Part shown: positions 1 to 5,603 of the stretch, piece by piece
Numbering within the stretch: the stretch's first letter is position 1
Layout: each line of letters starts with the position of its first letter
Source of the DNA: Phototrophicales bacterium
GTDB taxonomy: Bacteria; Chloroflexota; Anaerolineae; Aggregatilineales; Phototrophicaceae
Length of the DNA stretch: 6,141 nucleotides
Assembly: GCA_002794515.1 (NCBI GenBank)
Contig: PGTJ01000161.1
Coordinates: 1-6,141, forward strand
Direction of reading: 5' to 3'
Notes under the pieces: generated by a model
Told to the model about the DNA's origin: nothing
What the model saw: the letters and a program-made list of their open reading frames with translations, nothing else
Database searches by the model: none
Made by a program: the position numbers and the translations under genes

Positions 1-697
1 GTCCCTATGGTATCGGCGGATACAAAGGAGACCCCCATTCGCATCAAATGTTACCCGAATTTTATGAGCCTCATATTGCGATATGGTCACAAATGGCAAG
101 ACCGTTTACAACACTTTGGTTTTGGAATACCGAAATTGGTTGGGCAACTGTTCATCCCCTACTCGAAAAATATGGCTGGGAATATCGGACATGTAATGTT
201 TGGAATAAAGGTATGGCGCATATCGCAGGTAACACCAACACACAAGTCATCCGTAAACTGCCTGTCGTGACAGAAGTGTGTGTACACTACATTAGAAAAG
301 TCGAAATCCCTGTTCAACATCAAAATATGACCTTACAACAATGGCTTCGTTACGAGTGGGAAAGAACAGGCATCCCCATTGGCAAAACCAATGCGGTGTG
401 TGGTGTCAAAAGAATGTATGGAATGAGCCACCGCTTGCAGGCAAAGAGCGCCTCAAAAATGGCACAAAGGCAGTTCATCTCAATCAAAAACCCCTCAAAA
501 TTATACGTAATCTCATCCAAATGAGTTCAGATGAGAATGATGTTATTTGGGAACCCTTTGGCGGATTATTCACAGGTGCAGTTGCCAGTCATGAACTCAA
601 ACGACGTTATTTCGGTGCAGAAATAGATGAACAGATTTATCAATTGGGTTTAGAGCGTCTCCAAGTACATCTCAGCCAATTACCATTATTCGAGTAG
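1..697 (+). pseudogene. DNA methyltransferase of an R-M pair, 5'-partial and frame-disrupted
   Basis: This is the remnant of an S-adenosylmethionine-dependent DNA methyltransferase of the group with motif IV before motif I. Reading from base 3, the protein opens with PYGIGGYKGD (catalytic motif IV region), then TTLWFWNTEIGWATVHPLL, then AGNTNT and PVVTEVCVHYIRK, and reaches TGIPIGKTNAVCGVK at about 365-410. After that the frame turns to nonsense and stops at 522-524. A second frame carries on from about 410 with KNVWNEPPLAGKERLK, HLNQKPLK and EPFGGLFTGAVASHEL (motif I, SAM binding), ending at 695-697. From memory of this family, some 60-70 residues normally lie between the GVK and NVW(N/R)EPP blocks, so a deletion plus frameshift at about 402-415 is the best explanation. 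The start lies left of the window. The codon before PYG ends in GT, so it is not the proline of a canonical DPPY/SPPY motif. The endonuclease remnant converges on it. Methyltransferase identity is strong; the recognition sequence is unknown. Confidence 0.82.
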
Positions 698-1134
698 TTT
701 CTTGATAAGCATCTCATCATAGTCAATATTTTTATGCGCCCATTCTGCAAGTGTGTAACCACGACTTGAATCGGCATATCGGTTAATCGCAATTGACTTT
801 CTCGAAAACGCGCCGTTATTTCGGTTGCTAAAGGAAACCACGTCTTAATTTCGATGCCTATCGGTTGTGCGACACCCTCAGCCATAAAAATAATATCGGG
901 GAATGATGGGTCTTGTCTTATCCATTGACCATCTATACCCCAACGCTTTTTATTCAACACACTTGGGATAAAAAATTCTATCATATTGCCCATCAAGGGC
1001 GATAATTTAGACAATACCTTGAATAAATGACGGGCATAATCTATATCTACAGGCTTTTTGATGTCTAACACATCCAAAGGGGTGTTTATTAACGCTTCTA
1101 TTTCGGTTAATGCCTGAAAAAGTATATCGTTCAT
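686..1134 (-). pseudogene. Type II restriction endonuclease (PD-(D/E)XK), internally deleted and frameshifted
   Basis: This is the restriction partner of the convergent methyltransferase. From the ATG at 1134 the reading frame shows a helical N-terminus, an acidic helix residue (E53 in GNMIEFF) and a textbook nuclease core: P79-D80, then E95-I-K97 in GIEIKTWFPLATEITARF. After about residue 113 (near 796) this frame gives an implausible basic tail and stops at 640. The neighbouring frame, from about 796 down to a stop at 686-688, reads as sensible protein: NRYADSSRGYTLAEWAHKN followed by an acidic/leucine-rich end. Related endonucleases, as I recall them, are considerably longer and have a large segment between these two blocks. 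I therefore infer an internal deletion with loss of frame at about 794-800. The start is 3 nt after the stop of the upstream serine hydrolase gene, preceded by a G-rich stretch, so it may be translated by coupling. Catalytic residues remain, but a functional enzyme is unlikely. The 3' end overlaps the methyltransferase end by 12 bp. Confidence 0.75.
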
Positions 1135-1137
1135 CCC

Positions 1138-2061
1138 CTACCCCACTTCATATTCGATGAGGTAACGGCGAATCTGGCGCAAAAATGCCACCAGTCGAAA
1201 TTCGCCTTGGGCATACATAATCGAAATCACATACTCGTTGAGGAGGGGGCGCACAATGCCTGCATCATTGGTCACACGCCCAAATCGTGCATCTTCAGTG
1301 GGGATGACCCCGTCCTTACCCGTATATCGCCCAAAGGCGCGTTCTATCGGCGATTGATAACCCGATGCGGGGATGCTGAACAACGCCCGTGTGCGTAACA
1401 ACGCCTCGTATGCCTGTGGATATTGCGGGAATGATGTCGGCTTGAGCAAATACAGATAGGTCTGCGATAAATCTCGTGGACTGAATAAATTGGTGATGTC
1501 GTAGCGTTGACCATTATAGATGACCGAGCGCTGTTCGGTCGGTTCATAATACAAATCGCGCTGACCCATCGTTGGGCTACCCTGCCAATCCCAGCTAAAA
1601 ATGCCACTATCCAATTTCAGTGTATACGTCAGGAAAATGTTGAATTTTTGGATGGCATTGCCAAATCCACCGACATATTGCGCGGTATTTTGGAGCAATG
1701 TGCCTGTGAGCAGGTTATTGCTGAAGACCGCCACCCGATACGCATCGGATTCGGGGTCGTCGCGCCACAATTCACGCGGGGTATACCAAAAATAATACAA
1801 GACCACCAATGTCTTGAAGCTACTGGCGACAGGATAATACGCATCGCCATTGACGGCAATACGAAATATCTCGGTTTGGGTGATGTTATCCCAGCCACGT
1901 AAATCGAAGCCGATATTTTCCCCCATGAATAAGCTGTTTATGCGCGCCTGTAACTGGGCAATCCGCTCTGGGTTTGGGGGGATAAATCCTTTTTTGGGGA
2001 TGAGCGCCGCGGGTGTGCCAACGAGCATCATCAACATTTGACGGCGGGTGAGTATGGGCAT
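1138..2061 (-). CDS. Exported serine hydrolase with class A beta-lactamase-like fold
   Basis: The 307-residue protein starts with TRRQMLMML (residues 5-13) followed by a short hydrophobic run ending in PAALIP. This resembles a twin-arginine or general export signal, so it probably acts outside the membrane. Beta-lactamase-fold landmarks occur in order: S80-S-F-K83 (SxxK, predicted nucleophile Ser80) in PVASSFKTLVVLYYF; S114-N-N116, the SDN-type box, after VAVF; an NLFSPRDLSQTYLYLL helix at about 191-206 that resembles the TPRDL segment of the family; and K249-D-G251 in the place of the KTG box, followed by VTNDAGIV (263-270). The KTG to KDG change, and a middle segment (about 150-190) without an obvious ExxLN, make a true antibiotic-hydrolysing beta-lactamase less likely than a peptidase or esterase relative; the substrate is unknown. 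The ATG abuts the TAA of the upstream HAD gene with no gap, and GAGGA sits about 9-10 nt upstream inside that gene, so translational coupling is likely. Confidence 0.72.
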   Translation of the reverse strand: MPILTRRQMLMMLVGTPAALIPKKGFIPPNPERIAQLQARINSLFMGENIGFDLRGWDNITQTEIFRIAVNGDAYYPVASSFKTLVVLYYFWYTPRELWRDDPESDAYRVAVFSNNLLTGTLLQNTAQYVGGFGNAIQKFNIFLTYTLKLDSGIFSWDWQGSPTMGQRDLYYEPTEQRSVIYNGQRYDITNLFSPRDLSQTYLYLLKPTSFPQYPQAYEALLRTRALFSIPASGYQSPIERAFGRYTGKDGVIPTEDARFGRVTNDAGIVRPLLNEYVISIMYAQGEFRLVAFLRQIRRYLIEYEVG

Positions 2062-2910
2062 TTATTTACGTCCTCGTTTCGATTTCTGACGGGCAAGCCA
2101 CCACGCATCGCCCGCCCATGCCTTGAGCAAATCGGGCAAGCCCTCGTATGCCACATCTGCCCAAATATCATTATGCGGATTCATCAGATGGTCGGGTGTG
2201 GTCGCCCCTGTGAAGAGCAGTGCCGTCTTCATGCCCGCATCACGCCCACCTTTGATGTCGGTATCTAGCCGATCGCCCACCATGAGTGTATTCGGCGCAG
2301 GGGTACCGAGATATTTCAGCACCAGGTCGAATATCGGGCGGGCGGGCTTGCCGATGACCTCCGCTTGTTGGTCAGTGGCGGCTTCGAGGGCGGCAACAAT
2401 GCTCCCCGCGCCAGGGGCTAATCCTTCGGGTGTCGGATAGGTCTTATCGGCATTGGTGGCGATGAAATCTGCCCCATTGCGGATATGCAACGTCGCTTGC
2501 TTAAGTCGTGCATAGGTCATATTGAAATCGATACCCACAACAACGGCTTGCGGGACTTGTGCCTCATCTTCGGTCAGGTCAAAGCCTGCTTCATCTAAGG
2601 CAGTGCGGATGCCCGCCATGCCCAAAACAAACAGGGGTGTGCCTGCCATATATCGGCTTTGCAAGTGTTGTGCGGTCGCCACGGCAGATGTAAAAATACA
2701 AGCGCTCGGCACATCGGGTATACCCATATCGGCAAATTTTTGCACATAGGCTTGTGGTGTTTTGCTACTGTTATTGGTGGCGAAGGCATATGGAATGCCC
2801 GATTCGCGCAACCACGCGAATAAATCATCAAACCCCGCCAGAGGGGTGTTATCATGCCATAACACCCCGTCCATATCGAATATCACACCCTGAATGGCAG
2901 AAAATTTCAT
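2062..2910 (-). CDS. HAD-IIA family sugar-phosphatase/phosphoglycolate phosphatase-like hydrolase
   Basis: This 282-residue cytoplasmic phosphatase belongs to the HAD superfamily, subfamily IIA (NagD/AraL/4-nitrophenylphosphatase type). All four catalytic motifs are visible: motif I FDMDGVLW with D12 (nucleophile) and D14; motif II ATNNSS with T45-N46; motif III K188 in IGKPARPIF; and motif IV VGDRLDTDI with D213 and D218 for magnesium. The C2-type cap spans roughly residues 80-180 and includes VGIDFNMTYARLKQAT, ATNADKTYPTPEG and PGAGSIVAALEAAT, all typical of the subfamily. Length is normal. The ATG at 2910 has GAGG 7 nt upstream, which supports this start. The physiological substrate cannot be read from sequence; phosphoglycolate, sugar phosphates and pyridoxal phosphate are all known in the subfamily. 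It is first in an apparent operon with the serine hydrolase and the endonuclease remnant, and is divergent from the DUF1028 gene. The tail KSKRGRK is basic. Confidence 0.92.
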   Translation of the reverse strand: MKFSAIQGVIFDMDGVLWHDNTPLAGFDDLFAWLRESGIPYAFATNNSSKTPQAYVQKFADMGIPDVPSACIFTSAVATAQHLQSRYMAGTPLFVLGMAGIRTALDEAGFDLTEDEAQVPQAVVVGIDFNMTYARLKQATLHIRNGADFIATNADKTYPTPEGLAPGAGSIVAALEAATDQQAEVIGKPARPIFDLVLKYLGTPAPNTLMVGDRLDTDIKGGRDAGMKTALLFTGATTPDHLMNPHNDIWADVAYEGLPDLLKAWAGDAWWLARQKSKRGRK

Positions 2911-3064
2911 GTATCGTCCTCATTCATTGCGGGGGCATTCACCATTTTAGCCAATGCTCCCCGATACCATTCTCTATATCTTTCATGAATAATGCTTGCA
3001 TATCTATTTACGATAGGTCATTATAACCGATATATCGCTGTACGGAACAGAAAGGTTATACACC
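2911..3064. promoter_or_regulatory. Divergent intergenic region with candidate overlapping promoters
   Basis: This 154-bp gap separates the outward-facing HAD (-) and DUF1028 (+) genes and must hold both 5' ends. On the minus strand a perfect TATAAT lies at 3020-3025, but no convincing -35 box is found 16-18 bp away. On the plus strand TTTACG (3007-3012) and TATATC (3031-3036) are separated by 18 bp and would place the start about 20 nt before the ATG at 3065. AAAGG at 3051-3055 is a reasonable ribosome binding site for DUF1028. The presence of promoters somewhere in this gap is near certain from gene orientation. The exact boxes are weak matches read by eye. Confidence 0.4.
3028..3037. promoter_or_regulatory. 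10-bp palindrome CGATATATCG, candidate operator
   Basis: A perfect 10-bp palindrome covers the candidate plus-strand -10 box and lies next to the minus-strand TATAAT. A dimeric regulator bound here could affect both divergent genes. AT-rich palindromes of this length arise by chance fairly often, and no second copy was seen in the window, so this is only a candidate. Confidence 0.2.
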
Positions 3065-3946
3065 ATGCGTTACATCAATACGTATTCGATTGTCGCCTAT
3101 GACCCAAATGAACAAGCATGGGGTGTGGGTGTTGCCAGTAAATTTTTAGCAGTTGGCGCGGTGGTGAGTTGGGCGCGGGCGGGTGTGGGCGCGGTCGCCA
3201 CACAATCATATGCCAATGTGTCGTTTGGGGTCGATGGCTTGGCGCTCATGGAGAGTGGCAAAACCGCGCAAGAAACGCTCGACATCCTCATCGCAGGTGA
3301 TGAAGGACGAAATAAACGCCAAGTGGGTCTGGTAGATAAATATGGCAACAGCGCCAGCTACACAGGTAGTGAATGTCACGCATGGGCAGGTCATCAATTG
3401 GGCGAGGGATTCGCCTGTCAGGGCAATATCCTCACTGGGGGCGATACACTCAATGCGATGGCAGATGCCTTCATTCATGGCAAAGGCGAATTGGCAGATC
3501 GGTTGGTGGCGGCGCTCATGGCGGGTGATACCATCGGTGGCGATAGCCGAGGCAAACAATCGGCGGCGGTGCTGGTCGTCAAGGCGAATGGTGGATATGG
3601 TGGCAGAAACGACCGGTACATCGATTTGCGTGTCGATGATGACCCAGAACCAGTCAAACGGCTTCAGGACTTGGTGGCAATTCATCACCTATTTTTTGGG
3701 ACATATAAGCCCGAAGATGCCTTGCCGATTACCGAAGAACTCGCCCGTGAATTACAAGCCATGATGACCAACGGCGGATATTTCGCGGGTGAAATTAACG
3801 GCATATGGGATGAAATGTGCAAAATCGCCTTCTCTAATCTGATCGGCAACGAAAACTTAGAAGAACGCTGGTCAAAAGATAAAACACCCGACACAATCGA
3901 TCCCGTTGCATTAGGGTATTTGCGGGTACGCTTCGGGAAAAAATAA
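3065..3946 (+). CDS. DUF1028 family protein with C-terminal peptidoglycan-binding-like domain
   Basis: This 293-residue protein is a clear DUF1028 member (Pfam PF06267, which I believe is grouped with the Ntn-hydrolase fold). Family hallmarks seen: NTYSIVAYDP at the N-terminus, GVGVASKFLAVGAVVSWARAG (20-40), GVGAVATQSYAN (40-51), RQVGLVDKYGN (85-95), QGNILTGG (119-126), GGDSRGKQSAAVL (158-170) and DLRVDDDPEPVKRL (187-200). The last usually reads DLRVDDH, so Asp replaces His here. From about residue 219 a second module, TEELARELQ...NGGYFAGEINGIWDEM...ENLEERW...PVALGYLRVRF, matches the peptidoglycan-binding-like domain often fused at the C-terminus of this family. No signal peptide is visible, so it is probably cytoplasmic or exported by an unknown route. 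The ATG at 3065 has AAAGG 9 nt upstream. Biochemical function is not established for the family; a hydrolase role is only suggested by the fold. Confidence 0.93.
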   Translation: MRYINTYSIVAYDPNEQAWGVGVASKFLAVGAVVSWARAGVGAVATQSYANVSFGVDGLALMESGKTAQETLDILIAGDEGRNKRQVGLVDKYGNSASYTGSECHAWAGHQLGEGFACQGNILTGGDTLNAMADAFIHGKGELADRLVAALMAGDTIGGDSRGKQSAAVLVVKANGGYGGRNDRYIDLRVDDDPEPVKRLQDLVAIHHLFFGTYKPEDALPITEELARELQAMMTNGGYFAGEINGIWDEMCKIAFSNLIGNENLEERWSKDKTPDTIDPVALGYLRVRFGKK

Positions 3947-4091
3947 TGTGACAAGAGCCACTGCCTGTAACGCTCAACCAACACCGCATAATACCAAGTG
4001 GACGACAAGCACAAAAATCCGCCTGCAACATCACTTAACCCGCCCAAATAAGGCAATATCAGCCCCTTTCGTGGGCTTACAAGGGCGAATA

Positions 4092-4114
4092 GCCAGAGGC
4101 GCAAAGCCTCTGGC
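4092..4114. repeat. Perfect 9-bp hairpin (REP-like) upstream of the glycosyltransferase
   Basis: GCCAGAGGC (4092-4100) and GCCTCTGGC (4106-4114) form a perfect 9-bp stem around the 5-nt loop GCAAA. There is no T-run after it on either strand, so it is not a standard intrinsic terminator. It sits 20 bp before the ATG at 4134 and may be a dispersed REP-type element, an RNA-processing or attenuating structure, or a leader hairpin. Only one copy is in the window, so dispersal cannot be judged. Confidence 0.5.
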
Positions 4115-4133
4115 GGAGTTGGCGGGGCAAAAC

Positions 4134-5603
4134 ATGGCGCTGTGCATCATCATTTTGCTTATCGGCTGGTTATTCATCATCCACGCAGGCACAGAGAATA
4201 AACGCTTTCATCCCGATGAAGCATTATATACCACCTTCGCCCGCAATGCCGTTGTACATGGTGACTGGTTACTGACCAGCCCACTGGATAAGCCCCCCCT
4301 CAGCATTTATGCCAATGCGTTATCGCAGGTGTTGTTTGGGGTGGTCATCACCGATAAAGGTGTGTATGACCTGCCCATACGAGTCGGCGAATTTGTGGCA
4401 CGTATCCCCAATCTGTTCGCGGGGATGATCGCCATTGCCCTATTTATCGCCATCGAAAAAAAGATATTCCGCCCCCAATTGCCCATCGGGGCGATATCGC
4501 TCATCCTTGCGCCCTTATTCATCCAGCTAAGCGCCAGCGCCTTCACCGATATGCTGATGCTGATGTGGGTCATGGCGAGCTGGTTGGCGATAGAACGACG
4601 ACAATCTTTTTGGAGTGGCGTGTTGTTGATGGTGGGATTCGCCACCAAGCCACAAGCCATTTTCATCTTGCCGTTGCTGATCATGCGCGGATTATGGGGC
4701 AAGCCACGCCGTTATTGGCTACGCTGGATATTCGGAATGTGTATTCCGTTCATTCTGTTAATCTTCTGGGATGCGAGTCGGGGTGTGACCAGTATTTTCG
4801 CGCTGGGGCAATATAACTATCCGACACAAACCCTTATCAACAATCCTGATAACTGGATCGGACGGGCTTGGTTGTGGGGCGAGTACCTATTTTGGGGCGC
4901 AAATCCGTTTATAGTCTTGGGGATGATGTTTTCCTTGTTTTTATGGCAACCAGCTAAGGCTGGTAATGGACAACGTGCTATCCACCACAGGCAAAACCCT
5001 TATTTTTTAGTGATATTCATCGTCTGTTACAGCCTGATTCATATTGTATTGGGCATCCCGCTCTATGACCGATACGCCCTGCTCATCATCCCACTAATCG
5101 GGTTACTGGCAAGCCGTTATGCGCGAATCGGCATTTTAATGGGCGTATTGGTGATATTCGTCAATATCCCCATCGGGCGAGATGGCTATCCGCTCGATAG
5201 CGAAGGGGCAATCATCACCCTCGCAGAAGAAATAAACCGTCTGCCATTTGCGGCAGTGGTCTATGACCATTGGCGCGGGTGGGAATTGGGATATTATTTA
5301 GGGGCATGGAGCGAAAAACGACGGGTGTATTATCCAAACCCGTCTATTCAAGCTAGTGATTCACTGAACAACCCAGAAAGATGGACGCGCTATTTAGTCG
5401 CGCCCATCGATGAGCCATATGACATGTGGCTAGATGCCATGCGCGAAGTGGGCTACGCGGTGTCTCTGTATAAACAAATACCCCATTATATTATCTTCTC
5501 CCTAAATCCCCCCATCACTAAAAGTCATCACCCGATTGAAATTCATCATCGATTTTACCTGCCTCATCGGCAGAGGCATTTTTGTCATCTTTGGGGAAGA
5601 TAG
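4134..5603 (+). CDS. GT39-type (GT-C fold) integral membrane glycosyltransferase
   Basis: This multi-spanning membrane protein (489 residues from the ATG at 4134) resembles ArnT/PMT-like GT39 transferases, which move sugars from polyprenyl-phosphate donors to acceptors on the outer face of the membrane. The first membrane helix (CIIILLIGWLFIIHA) is followed by an external loop with FHPDEALY; D28-E29 match the conserved acidic pair of GT-C enzymes. Next come LDKPPLSIYANALSQVLFG (the dKPPl motif), about ten further hydrophobic helices, GFATKPQAIFILPLL, and GIPLYDRYALLIIPLIG near the last helices. A soluble C-terminal part begins at about SEGAIITLAEEINRLP. The frame is open back to GTG 3948, 1 nt after the DUF1028 stop, but those 62 codons encode low-quality sequence that includes the hairpin at 4092-4114, so I prefer ATG 4134. 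GGGG a few nt upstream is a weak ribosome site. The last 28 codons lie antisense to the next gene and look non-native (HHPIEIHHRFYLPHRQR); the true end may be near 5521. Donor and acceptor are unknown. Confidence 0.8.
   Translation: MALCIIILLIGWLFIIHAGTENKRFHPDEALYTTFARNAVVHGDWLLTSPLDKPPLSIYANALSQVLFGVVITDKGVYDLPIRVGEFVARIPNLFAGMIAIALFIAIEKKIFRPQLPIGAISLILAPLFIQLSASAFTDMLMLMWVMASWLAIERRQSFWSGVLLMVGFATKPQAIFILPLLIMRGLWGKPRRYWLRWIFGMCIPFILLIFWDASRGVTSIFALGQYNYPTQTLINNPDNWIGRAWLWGEYLFWGANPFIVLGMMFSLFLWQPAKAGNGQRAIHHRQNPYFLVIFIVCYSLIHIVLGIPLYDRYALLIIPLIGLLASRYARIGILMGVLVIFVNIPIGRDGYPLDSEGAIITLAEEINRLPFAAVVYDHWRGWELGYYLGAWSEKRRVYYPNPSIQASDSLNNPERWTRYLVAPIDEPYDMWLDAMREVGYAVSLYKQIPHYIIFSLNPPITKSHHPIEIHHRFYLPHRQRHFCHLWGR

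Noticed and set aside
1507..1902. 131-codon plus-strand frame opposite the serine hydrolase gene
   Set aside because: It is antisense to a gene with clear catalytic motifs, shows no recognisable domain and has no ribosome site; a shadow frame.
2907..2927. Six-codon minus-strand leader frame overlapping the HAD ATG as ATGA
   Set aside because: It uses the same GAGG region internally and is too short to judge; the GAGG spacing fits direct initiation at the HAD start.
3206..3688. 160-codon minus-strand frame opposite DUF1028
   Set aside because: It is fully inside a well-recognised family gene on the other strand, and its sequence is Cys/His-rich without domain features.
3685..4104. 139-codon minus-strand frame across the DUF1028 end and the spacer
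   Set aside because: It overlaps conserved DUF1028 sequence and has no recognisable motifs; the part in the spacer crosses the hairpin.
4092..4114. Intrinsic terminator between DUF1028 and the glycosyltransferase
   Set aside because: The stem is good, but no T-run follows on either strand.
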